NCBI GenBank assembly: GCA_900554315.1
Contig: USGP01000001.1
Location: 1-64,000 of the forward strand
Reading direction: 5' to 3'
DNA: 64,000 nt
Source: an uncultured Mycoplasmatota bacterium
GTDB lineage: Bacteria > Bacillota_I > Bacilli_A > RF39 > UBA660
This document shows, one piece after another, positions 17,158-24,884 of the stretch. A program made the translations under genes and the position numbers. The notes beneath the pieces were generated by a model. That model was not told where the DNA came from and did not search any database. It saw nothing but the letters and a program-made list of their open reading frames with translations. Numbering within the stretch: the stretch's first letter is position 1; every line of letters begins with the position of its first letter.

Positions 17158-18153
17158 ATGAAAAGAAAAGTTTTGATAGGTATCATAGGTGGCATTTTAA
17201 TTTTTTTATTAGCTGCCTTAGTATTATTTGATTTTAATACAGGGGATTCAAAAAATAAAAATATGACTGAAATTACTCTTGCAGAAGTGACACACTCAAT
17301 TTTCTATGCACCACAATACGTAGCAATAGAAAAGGGGTATTTCAAAGATCAAGGAATTGATATTGAATTAATATTAACAAGTGGTGCTGACAAAGTAACG
17401 GCAGCAGTTCTATCGAAAGATGCAGATATTGGTTTCTGTGGAAGTGAAGGAACAATCTACGTTTATAACGGTGGCGAAAAAGATTACTTAAGAACATTCG
17501 CTCAATTGACACAAAAGGATGGATCATTCTTAGTAGCCAGAGAAAAAACAGATAATTTTACGTTAGAAGATTTAGAAGGAAAAACAGTATTAGGAGGAAG
17601 AGCCGGGGGAATGCCAGAGATGACTTTAGAATATGCTTTAAAACAAAATGGTATTGATCCTAAAGAAGATGTCAATATAGACACATCCGTAGAGTTTTCT
17701 GCCATGGGAGGAGCATTTATTGGTGGCCAAGGAGATTATGTAACATTATTTGAACCTAATGCTTTAGAGTTAGAAAAAGAAGGTTATGGTTATGTAGTAG
17801 CAAGTATCGGCGAGCTAGGAGGTATCGTACCATATACATCTTATACAGCAAGAAAATCCTTTATAGAAGACAACAAAGAATTAATAAAAAAATTTACAAC
17901 TGCCATACAAAAAGGAATAGACTATGTTCATAATCATACAGACGAAGAAGTAGCAAAAGCAATCAAAAATCAATTTCCAGATACTTCTGTAAAAGATATT
18001 GCTAAAGTAGTAAAAAGATATAGAGGAATAGATGCGTGGCCAAAAACTACAGACTTCACAGAAGATTCATTTAACCATCTACAAGATATTATGATAGAAA
18101 ATGGCACACTAGAATCAAAGGTACCATATAATAAGTTGATTTATCATGAATGA
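17158..18153 (+). CDS. ABC transporter substrate-binding protein (TauA/ThiY/NMT1-like)
   Basis: Periplasmic-type binding protein of 331 aa with an N-terminal membrane segment (about 5-26) but no lipobox cysteine, so it appears to be anchored by its signal segment. The mature part has FYAPQYVAIEKGYFKDQGI near 49-67, the hallmark of the NMT1/TauA/SsuA/ThiY group, then DIGFCGSEG and LGGRAGGMPE. Family members bind thiamine precursors, taurine, sulfonates or nitrate; the ligand here cannot be read and no TPP riboswitch is present upstream. The ATPase start overlaps its stop by eight bases. TATAAT at 17132-17137 is the likely promoter. Confidence 0.88.
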   Translation: MKRKVLIGIIGGILIFLLAALVLFDFNTGDSKNKNMTEITLAEVTHSIFYAPQYVAIEKGYFKDQGIDIELILTSGADKVTAAVLSKDADIGFCGSEGTIYVYNGGEKDYLRTFAQLTQKDGSFLVAREKTDNFTLEDLEGKTVLGGRAGGMPEMTLEYALKQNGIDPKEDVNIDTSVEFSAMGGAFIGGQGDYVTLFEPNALELEKEGYGYVVASIGELGGIVPYTSYTARKSFIEDNKELIKKFTTAIQKGIDYVHNHTDEEVAKAIKNQFPDTSVKDIAKVVKRYRGIDAWPKTTDFTEDSFNHLQDIMIENGTLESKVPYNKLIYHE

Positions 18154-18892
18154 TGTTTTAACCGTTTCTAATTTAGAAAAAACATTTCATACAAGAGATG
18201 GGGAAATAAGAGCCCTAGATAAAGTATCATTTAATGTAAAAGAAAAAGAATTTATTTCTATAGTAGGACCAAGTGGTTGTGGTAAATCAACAATTTTATC
18301 AATCTTAGCGGGACTAGAAGAAAAATCATCAGGAAAAATTCATATAAAAAAAGACTATACAATAGGTTATATGTTACAAAATGATTCTTTATTTGAATGG
18401 AGAACAGTATTAGATAACTGCTTATTAGGTCTAGAAATCCAAAAAAAATTAACAAAAGAAAATAAAGATTATGTAGTTCATCTATTAAAAACTTATGGAT
18501 TAGAAGAGTTTATGTATGAATATCCCAACAGTTTATCAGGTGGTATGAGACAAAGAGTAGCATTAATTAGGACTCTTGCCACCAACCCAGATATTCTTTT
18601 GTTAGATGAAGCAATGTCGGCTTTAGATTATCAGTCTAGATTAGCTATTAGTAATGATATTTATAAAATTATAAAACAAGAAGGAAAAACAGCAATCATG
18701 GTAACGCACGATATTGCCGAAGCTATTAGTATGTCAGATAGAATTATTGTATTATCAAAACGTCCAGCTACAATAAAACAAGTATATAATATTGAATTAA
18801 CAAACAAGTCAACTCCAATAGAAAACAGAAAATGTAAAGAATTTGCATCCTATTATGATAGAATATGGAGGGATTTAGATGTTCACATATAG
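18146..18892 (+). CDS. ABC transporter ATP-binding protein (TauB/SsuB/ThiZ-like)
   Basis: A 248-aa nucleotide-binding subunit. Walker A GPSGCGKST is at about residues 41-49, the ABC signature LSGGMRQRVAL near 133, Walker B ILLLDEAMSALD near 152 and the H-loop VTHDIAEA near 188. No good ribosome binding site precedes the ATG, which overlaps the binding-protein gene, so translation is probably coupled. It energises uptake through the permease encoded next. Confidence 0.93.
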   Translation: MNDVLTVSNLEKTFHTRDGEIRALDKVSFNVKEKEFISIVGPSGCGKSTILSILAGLEEKSSGKIHIKKDYTIGYMLQNDSLFEWRTVLDNCLLGLEIQKKLTKENKDYVVHLLKTYGLEEFMYEYPNSLSGGMRQRVALIRTLATNPDILLLDEAMSALDYQSRLAISNDIYKIIKQEGKTAIMVTHDIAEAISMSDRIIVLSKRPATIKQVYNIELTNKSTPIENRKCKEFASYYDRIWRDLDVHI

Positions 18893-19682
18893 TAAAGAAC
18901 ATATGGAATATATTAAGAAAAGGAAAAAAGAAAAAAGAATTGTTTTCTTTTTCCGTTTATTAATTATTATAATATTTTTACTCGTCTGGGAATTATTATC
19001 AAGATTAGAAATCATTAATACGTTTCTATCTTCTTCTCCAACAGAAGTAATACAAACTACAATAGATTTATTAAAAGACAATACATTGTTAACCCATATC
19101 GGTGTAACGTTATATGAAGTAGTAATAAGTTTTGGAATTGCCAGTATCATAGGACTTTTGGTAGCAACAATTTTATGGAGTAATAAAATAATTGCTAAAA
19201 TAATAGATCCTTATTTAACAATATTAAATTCACTTCCTAAAGTAGCACTTGGCCCACTCATTATTATCTGGGTAGGGGCCAGTACTAACTCCATTATATT
19301 TATGTCTTTATTAATTAGTACATTTGTAACAATTATAACAATATATCAAGGATTTATTTCCACTAATCAAAGTTATATAACACTTTTAAAATCCTTCAAA
19401 GCCACTAAGATGCAAATTTTTTTAAAGGCAATTATCCCAAGTAATATTCCAGTATTAATAAATGCTTTAAAAATCAATATATCCATGTCTTTAATTGGTG
19501 TAATTATGGGAGAGTTATTAGTCTCTAAAAGTGGACTTGGATATTTAATTATGTATGGGTCACAAGTATTTAATATAAACCTAGTTATTACAGGTGTAGT
19601 AATATTAGGAATTATTTCATATGCTATGTATTTTTTAATAGATATTTTAGAGACAAAAATAAAAGCCAAACAAGGTGTATAA
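18879..19682 (+). CDS. ABC transporter permease (TauC/SsuC/ThiX-like)
   Basis: A 267-aa membrane protein with about six segments and the BPD_transp_1 EAA loop near residues 169-190 (SFKATKMQIFLKAIIPSNIP). The gene overlaps the ATPase by 14 bases and has GGAGG 7 bases before the ATG. It completes a three-gene importer with the binding protein and ATPase. Confidence 0.92.
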   Translation: MFTYSKEHMEYIKKRKKEKRIVFFFRLLIIIIFLLVWELLSRLEIINTFLSSSPTEVIQTTIDLLKDNTLLTHIGVTLYEVVISFGIASIIGLLVATILWSNKIIAKIIDPYLTILNSLPKVALGPLIIIWVGASTNSIIFMSLLISTFVTIITIYQGFISTNQSYITLLKSFKATKMQIFLKAIIPSNIPVLINALKINISMSLIGVIMGELLVSKSGLGYLIMYGSQVFNINLVITGVVILGIISYAMYFLIDILETKIKAKQGV

Positions 19683-19720
19683 GATAATAAAGCAAGAAAA
19701 AGGTAGATTAGAATCTTTTG

Positions 19721-19749
19721 AGAAAGATGACATTTGTCATCTTTTCTTT
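19721..19749 (+). terminator. Terminator after ABC operon
   Basis: AAAGATGAC-ATTT-GTCATCTTT is a perfect 9-bp stem followed by a T-rich tract. Confidence 0.85.
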
Positions 19750-19762
19750 ATAATAAAGAAAA

Positions 19763-19771
19763 TGCTATAAT
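19763..19771 (+). promoter_or_regulatory. Extended -10 promoter of yfcE-nudix unit
   Basis: TGCTATAAT, identical to the tldD promoter core, lies 28 bases before the phosphodiesterase ATG. Confidence 0.6.
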
Positions 19772-19798
19772 AAAAGTAACTAGAAAGGAGAATACTAA

Positions 19799-20338
19799 AT
19801 GAAAGTAATGTTTATATCTGATATTCATGGAATTAAGACAAATTTACCGAAAGTAAAAGAACAGTTTGAAAAATTAAATTGTGATAAACTAATTGTTCTA
19901 GGAGATTTATACTATATAGGTCCAAGAAATAAAATGAAAGAAGGATATGATATTCCTATCGTACAAGAATTTTTAGAATCTATGAAAAATAAAATGTTAT
20001 GTATGAGAGGAAATTGTGATTCAGAAGTAGATATGATGGTATCTAATTTTCCTATTATTCAAGATCTAAGTTTAATAATGATGGAAAATAGAGATATTTA
20101 TTTTACACATGGACATATTTATAATGAAAGTAATTGGGATAAAGAAAATTCTATTTTGGTGTATGGACATTTTCATGTACCATTTATAAAAAAGATAGAA
20201 ACAAATTACTACATAAATCCAGGATCAATTTCCCTACCAAAAGGAAATTACCTTCCTAGTTATTTAATACTAGATGAAAATACAGCAACTATTTATGATA
20301 TAGAAGATAATATTCTTTTTCAAGAGGAATTAAAATGA
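19799..20338 (+). CDS. YfcE-type metallophosphodiesterase
   Basis: Small calcineurin-like phosphodiesterase, 179 aa. Metal-site motifs appear in order: SDIHG near 7, LGDLYYIGP near 38, RGNCDSEVD near 66, THGH near 103, and YGHFHVPF near 121, ending with the INPGS motif. Relatives hydrolyse simple phosphodiesters; the physiological substrate is unknown. AAAGGAG precedes the ATG. It overlaps the Nudix gene by four bases. Confidence 0.9.
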   Translation: MKVMFISDIHGIKTNLPKVKEQFEKLNCDKLIVLGDLYYIGPRNKMKEGYDIPIVQEFLESMKNKMLCMRGNCDSEVDMMVSNFPIIQDLSLIMMENRDIYFTHGHIYNESNWDKENSILVYGHFHVPFIKKIETNYYINPGSISLPKGNYLPSYLILDENTATIYDIEDNILFQEELK

Positions 20339-20766
20339 AAAGAGATACCGCAAGGGCAGTTATTTTAACAGAAGATGAACAATATGTATATTTATTACTT
20401 AGAAGAAAAAAGAAAAAAGATAAATTATTAACATATTATGCTATTCCAGGTGGAAAAATAGAAGAAAATGAAACAGCAGAAGATGCCGTAAAAAGGGAGC
20501 TGAAAGAAGAATTCTCAATAGAAATAGAACTGTTAGGATATCTAGGAAAAAACAAAACAGAAAATGGAATAGACTATCATTATCATGCAAGAATTATAAA
20601 AGGAATTCCTCAATTGGGTGGAGAAGAGAAAGAACAAAATAATGAAAACAACTACTACGAAATAAAAAAAGTTTCTATAAAAGAATTAAGGAATAGTAAA
20701 ATAAACATCTTACCAATCAATATAACTTATATTGGAAAAGCTATAAAAAAAGATTATAAATTTTAA
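20335..20766 (+). CDS. Nudix hydrolase
   Basis: A 143-aa Nudix-fold pyrophosphohydrolase. The Nudix box is GGKIEENETAEDAVKRELKEEFS at about 39-61, with all acidic metal ligands (REL, EE) present but Phe-Ser where the consensus ends x-Gly. It is translationally coupled to the YfcE-like gene by an ATGA overlap. The substrate, perhaps a nucleotide or damaged nucleotide, is not readable. Confidence 0.9.
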   Translation: MKRDTARAVILTEDEQYVYLLLRRKKKKDKLLTYYAIPGGKIEENETAEDAVKRELKEEFSIEIELLGYLGKNKTENGIDYHYHARIIKGIPQLGGEEKEQNNENNYYEIKKVSIKELRNSKINILPINITYIGKAIKKDYKF

Positions 20767-20803
20767 AAATACACGTTCTTTTCACAAAGAGCGTGTATTT
20801 TAT
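20766..20803 (+). terminator. Terminator after Nudix gene
   Basis: AAAATACACGTTCTTT and AAAGAGCGTGTATTTT pair over 16 positions with one T-G; the T-run is short, so termination may be partial. Confidence 0.75.
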
Positions 20804-20822
20804 TATAGAAGGAGATGATAAA

Positions 20823-21275
20823 TTGAAAATAAAAATCAATGAATATTTAAGAATATGTTTATTAATTATAATAATTTCGTTAATAGGAATTAGTTATACA
20901 TTGTACTATGCATTCCAACACAATGGAGAAGTAACATATAGTAACTATGGAATTAATGAAGTAATTAATGTGAATCCAAGTCTAACATTTATTCAAGTTT
21001 TAGTTATTTTAATTTTAGGACTAGCTTTTGTAGGTGCTATTGTCTTTTTAGCATATACAAAGGGTGGAAAAGAAAATCCAGAAACAATACTTCAAGATAA
21101 TCATAAAAGTATATTTTATATACTAGAAACTCTACTAATGACAATTTTATTAACATTAATCATTGTAATTCCTTCTAATATTTTATTAGAAAAATATAAC
21201 ACTTCAGATAATTATCATAGTACAGTTCAATCTAGAGGAAATAACATAAATAATGGAATTAATTGGAATTCTTAA
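20823..21275 (+). CDS. Small membrane protein, three predicted segments
   Basis: About 150 aa, starting at TTG 20823, which has AAGGAGATG 8 bases upstream. An in-frame GTG at 20793 lies in the terminator stem and is rejected. Hydrophobic segments are near residues 8-30, 50-75 and 90-115; the tail is polar and Asn/Ser-rich (SRGNNINNGINWNS). No family is recognised. It precedes the adhesin-sortase module but is separated from it by a strong promoter. There is no obvious terminator between, so it could still be partly co-transcribed. Confidence 0.6.
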   Translation: MKIKINEYLRICLLIIIISLIGISYTLYYAFQHNGEVTYSNYGINEVINVNPSLTFIQVLVILILGLAFVGAIVFLAYTKGGKENPETILQDNHKSIFYILETLLMTILLTLIIVIPSNILLEKYNTSDNYHSTVQSRGNNINNGINWNS

Positions 21276-21361
21276 ATAATATGAAAAAGCCCTTTCCAAA
21301 TCAAGAAAAAAAGCATATAATAGCAGATAGAAAGAGAAATGAAATATTGGGAAATTTTCTC

Positions 21362-21390
21362 TTGAAATATCAATGAATTTGTGGTATAAT
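21362..21390 (+). promoter_or_regulatory. Strong promoter of the adhesin-sortase operon
   Basis: TTGAAA (21362-21367), spacer 17, TATAAT (21385-21390). GTGG and CCAC flank the -10 (21381-21397), a possible small operator. Confidence 0.75.
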
Positions 21391-21416
21391 ATAGCCACAT
21401 TGGAGGGGGAAACGAT

Positions 21417-22934
21417 ATGAAAAAGAAATTCAAAAAAATATTAGCCGCATTTTTAATCGCTGTTGTTAGCTACTGCACATTAACAACAACTGTAAATGCT
21501 GTACCAGAAACAATTCAACTTGGTAGTCCAGAACAAGTTCCAGGTTATATTTCAGGACTTACCTTTACAACTAAGACAACAATTGATGGAGATTTGATGT
21601 ATTGTTTGAATATTCATAAATATACAGCACAGAACTCAACTGCACATTTAGTTGGTGAGCTAGATGCAGGAGTCGCTTCTATTATGATAAATGGTTATCC
21701 AAACAAGAAGTTTACTGGAGATAGACTAAAAGATTATTATATTACACAAACTGCTTTATGGTGGTATCTAGATGATACAACAGGTAGTTCAAATTTATCT
21801 CAAGCTTTTAAAACTACAGGTGTTTCTAGTAGTGAATTAGGACCATACATTAAAGATTTAGTTGCTAAAGCTAAAGTTGCGAAAGAGCAAGGTTATCAAA
21901 AATCATCTATTAGTGCTACTATTTCTAATGATGTTATGAAAATTTCCAGTGATGGAAAATATTATGTATCAGAAGATATCAAAGTATCTTCAACAAATGT
22001 AGAAGAATACAACGTAAAAATTGATGGACCAAGTAACGCTGTTGCTATAGATAAAGATGGTAATGAAAAAACATCTTTCTCAGCTAATGAAACATTCAGA
22101 GTACAAGTACCTGTATCTGATGTAAATGAAAGTTTAGTTGATATTAAAGTAACAATTAGTGGTACTGGTAAAATATATAAAGCATATGAGTATCAACCAG
22201 AACCACAAGATCAACAAAATATTACACCATCAATCATTTCACCAGTAGAAGAAAATGTAGAAACAACAATTAATTTAACAATTTCTACATCAAAGATTAC
22301 AATTGTAAAAGTTGATAAAACAACTGACAATGCAATTGCTGGTGCCAAATTAGTATTAAAAGACTCAGAAGGAAATGAAATTACAAGTTGGACTTCAACA
22401 ACATTAGGACATGTAATTAAGAATTTACCAAATGGAACTTATACAGTAGAAGAAACAGAAGCTCCTGATGGTTATGAAGTAAGTTCTGAGCCAGTAACAT
22501 TTACTATTGATGACAATAGTAGAGAACAAAAAATTAAGATTTACAATGAAGCAAAAGAACGTGTTGTAAATATTGTAAAAGTAGACCAATCAACAGGTCA
22601 ACCATTAGCAGGTGCAGTTATCGTAGTAAGAGATGCTGATGGCAATGAAGTAGCTAGATTTACATCTACTACAGATCCATATGTATTAACTGGATTAGAA
22701 GATGGAACTTATACAGTAGAAGAAGTACAAGCTCCAGCTGGATATCAAAAAAGTAATGAAATAATTTCATTTACGTTAGACCCAGAACATGTATCACAAC
22801 AAATCACGATTGAAAACTACCCTGAAGTAACTGTTCCAAATACAGGTGCTGCAAGTTCTATATTACTTGTTATCCTAGGCCTTGGAATCATCGGCGGTGG
22901 ATTTAGATTTGTTAAGAAGAACTCAATCGTATAA
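21417..22934 (+). CDS. Surface adhesin with thioester domain, two isopeptide (SpaA/Cna-B-like) repeats and sortase motif
   Basis: A 505-aa secreted wall protein. A signal peptide (about 1-28, ending VNA) is followed by a thioester (TQXA) domain. C63 in MYCLN and Q111 in ITQTALW can form the internal Cys-Gln thioester used for covalent host attachment. Two SpaA-like repeats (about 293-375 and 380-468) each start with ITIVKVDK or VNIVKVDQ, contain VEETEAP or VEEVQAP, and end near an Asn, as in Lys-Asn isopeptide domains. VPNTG at 473-477, a hydrophobic segment and KKN form the sorting signal, with Val in place of Leu. A sortase gene overlaps the end. The GGAGGGGG binding site and consensus promoter suggest high expression. 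Confidence 0.88.
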   Translation: MKKKFKKILAAFLIAVVSYCTLTTTVNAVPETIQLGSPEQVPGYISGLTFTTKTTIDGDLMYCLNIHKYTAQNSTAHLVGELDAGVASIMINGYPNKKFTGDRLKDYYITQTALWWYLDDTTGSSNLSQAFKTTGVSSSELGPYIKDLVAKAKVAKEQGYQKSSISATISNDVMKISSDGKYYVSEDIKVSSTNVEEYNVKIDGPSNAVAIDKDGNEKTSFSANETFRVQVPVSDVNESLVDIKVTISGTGKIYKAYEYQPEPQDQQNITPSIISPVEENVETTINLTISTSKITIVKVDKTTDNAIAGAKLVLKDSEGNEITSWTSTTLGHVIKNLPNGTYTVEETEAPDGYEVSSEPVTFTIDDNSREQKIKIYNEAKERVVNIVKVDQSTGQPLAGAVIVVRDADGNEVARFTSTTDPYVLTGLEDGTYTVEEVQAPAGYQKSNEIISFTLDPEHVSQQITIENYPEVTVPNTGAASSILLVILGLGIIGGGFRFVKKNSIV

Positions 22935-23577
22935 CAAAAAAAGAATCTCTCCAAGTGTTGTAGCCATCGTTGGGGCCATCCTGACACTAACGGGGGGATT
23001 CTTTGTTTCATATAATTATATTCAAAGTAAAAAGGTTTATGCCTATGATTACATGGCCAATGTTTTCTATGAGTCAAATGAAAAAGAAAACACTGACGAA
23101 GAAAACAATATAGTAGAATCCGAAGGGGAAGAAGAAACAGAAACCGAAGAAAGTGATACATATACAGACGACTACATTGGATATCTAACAATTCCAAAAA
23201 TTAATCTAAATAAAGGTTTTGTAGATAAAAGATCCAAAGAAAATGATGTAGAGAAAAATATTATGATAATCGAAGGATCTACTTATCCAAATGTAAAAAA
23301 AGGTAACTTCATCATTGCTGGACATTCAGGAACAGGATGGAAAGCATTCTTTAATGAATTATATCGGTTGAATATTGGAGATGAAGCTTACGTTACTTAC
23401 AAAGGGAAAAAATACACATACAAATTTACAAATATTTATAAACAACCAAAGACAGGTAAAATAGCAATTTATCGTAATTATGATAAGACAACATTAACAC
23501 TAGTAACTTGTACCAACAATGATGAAACAACACAGACAGTATATATTGCCGAACTTGAAAAAGTAGAGGATGAATAA
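22882..23577 (+). CDS. Sortase with Gln at the usual catalytic Arg position
   Basis: Membrane-anchored transpeptidase, 231 aa. One transmembrane segment (about 24-46), an acidic linker (60-95) and a sortase beta-barrel follow, with catalytic H148 (AGHSG) and C210 (LVTCTN). The position expected for the catalytic Arg, eight residues after Cys, is Q218 (TTQTVYIAE). The ORF overlaps the adhesin by 53 bases; an in-frame TTG at 22909 behind GGCGGTGG may be the real start. It probably anchors the VPNTG protein encoded just upstream. Class cannot be assigned with certainty. Confidence 0.85.
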   Translation: MESSAVDLDLLRRTQSYNKKRISPSVVAIVGAILTLTGGFFVSYNYIQSKKVYAYDYMANVFYESNEKENTDEENNIVESEGEEETETEESDTYTDDYIGYLTIPKINLNKGFVDKRSKENDVEKNIMIIEGSTYPNVKKGNFIIAGHSGTGWKAFFNELYRLNIGDEAYVTYKGKKYTYKFTNIYKQPKTGKIAIYRNYDKTTLTLVTCTNNDETTQTVYIAELEKVEDE

Positions 23578-23602
23578 AAAAGAGTGAAGTAGGGGGGTGA
23601 AG

Positions 23603-24805
23603 ATGATGTCGAAGTTATCGCTATTAGATAAATTAAAAGTGCTAGGAGAAGTCACATCATCTTCCGGCCTATTTATGGTAGCAATTGTAATATTAATTGC
23701 ATTAGCGGCATTGTTGATAACCACATCGACAAGAACAAAAAAAATAAGTAGATATGCATGTATTACAATTTATGCATCACTTGCTATAGTGTGTATCTTA
23801 TTTTATAGAGAAGAAATATTCCAAATGTTTGACTATATGATGGATAATTTCTTCATAGCAATCTATTTTCCAAATCTAGCAATCTATTTTGCAGCAATAG
23901 TTGCAACAAATATCATTTTGTGGATTAGTATCTTTAATAGAAAAATAACAAAGTGGATTAGAGCAATCAATACTACAGTATTTTGCATTATCCATTATCT
24001 ATTAATTTTAATAATAAATATTATTATTAAAAATAAATTAGATATTTTTGATCAGATATCTATTTATCAAAATAGAAATGCTCAAGCATTAATTGAATTA
24101 TCAAGTACAATATTTATAGTTTGGATTTTATTCTTAATTGTTTATAGAATGATTAGAGCATATCAATATAAACAAGCATTGAAAGTAACGAAAGAAGAAA
24201 CAGACATTCCTGTTACACCAGCTATAATATCAGAGCCACAAATAACAGAACCAGTTTATCAACAACCACAAGTATCTGCCAAAACCCTTCCTAATAACTT
24301 TGTAAATGTAAATGCTCCAGAAATAATTACTAGAGGTAAAGAAGTGCAAGAAGAACCACAACAAGAAAAACAAGTTTCAATTGAAGAAATTATGAAACAA
24401 CCGCTTCCAACTATAACAAAATCAGCATATGATGAGGACAATGATTACCTATTAGATATACCAAACCCAATATTAGATGATGCACCTCAGGCTTTAGATA
24501 TTATGTTAAGAGATCAAGAAATAATGAAACCTAAAAAAGAATCTCAACAACCAAAACCACAACCAAAAGAAAAGCCAAAAATTGAAAAGCCTATAATTCA
24601 AGAACCAGTAATAGTAAATACGGTAACAAATAATACTAAACCAAAAGAAGAAAAACCAAAATCAACAATAGATGAAATATTATCTGGCCTAACAACAATA
24701 GACGACTATAAACGATTACTTGGTATTTTAAAAACATACCAACAAGACCAAAAGACAAAAATTAATATGGTAGAATTATTAGAAATTTCTCATAAAACGA
24801 GATAG
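23603..24805 (+). CDS. Membrane protein with long Pro/Gln/Lys-rich tail
   Basis: About 400 aa, starting at ATG 23603 or 23606 behind AGGGGGGTGA. Five hydrophobic segments lie in residues 15-190. They are followed by a roughly 200-residue polar tail rich in Pro, Gln, Glu and Lys, with EPQITEPVYQQPQ and PKPQPKEKPKIEKP stretches, and a short helical C-terminal end (IDEILSGLTTIDDYKRLL). No family is recognised. It is third in the adhesin-sortase operon, so a role in export or assembly of the surface protein is possible. That is inference. Confidence 0.65.
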   Translation: MMSKLSLLDKLKVLGEVTSSSGLFMVAIVILIALAALLITTSTRTKKISRYACITIYASLAIVCILFYREEIFQMFDYMMDNFFIAIYFPNLAIYFAAIVATNIILWISIFNRKITKWIRAINTTVFCIIHYLLILIINIIIKNKLDIFDQISIYQNRNAQALIELSSTIFIVWILFLIVYRMIRAYQYKQALKVTKEETDIPVTPAIISEPQITEPVYQQPQVSAKTLPNNFVNVNAPEIITRGKEVQEEPQQEKQVSIEEIMKQPLPTITKSAYDEDNDYLLDIPNPILDDAPQALDIMLRDQEIMKPKKESQQPKPQPKEKPKIEKPIIQEPVIVNTVTNNTKPKEEKPKSTIDEILSGLTTIDDYKRLLGILKTYQQDQKTKINMVELLEISHKTR

Positions 24806-24807
24806 AG

Positions 24808-24834
24808 TCACTAGTATTAACTAGTGATTTTTCT
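24808..24834 (+). terminator. Terminator after surface operon
   Basis: TCACTAGT-ATTA-ACTAGTGA is a perfect 8-bp stem followed by TTTTTCTTTT. Confidence 0.9.
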
Positions 24835-24884
24835 TTTCTAAAATGACAAAATACGATATAATGTTGTTGGAAAGTAGGTAGAAC

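Noticed and set aside
22882..22934. Programmed frameshift joining adhesin and sortase
   Set aside because: The adhesin ends in a complete sorting signal and its own stop; a TTG start with an SD-like sequence explains the sortase, and no slippery site is obvious.
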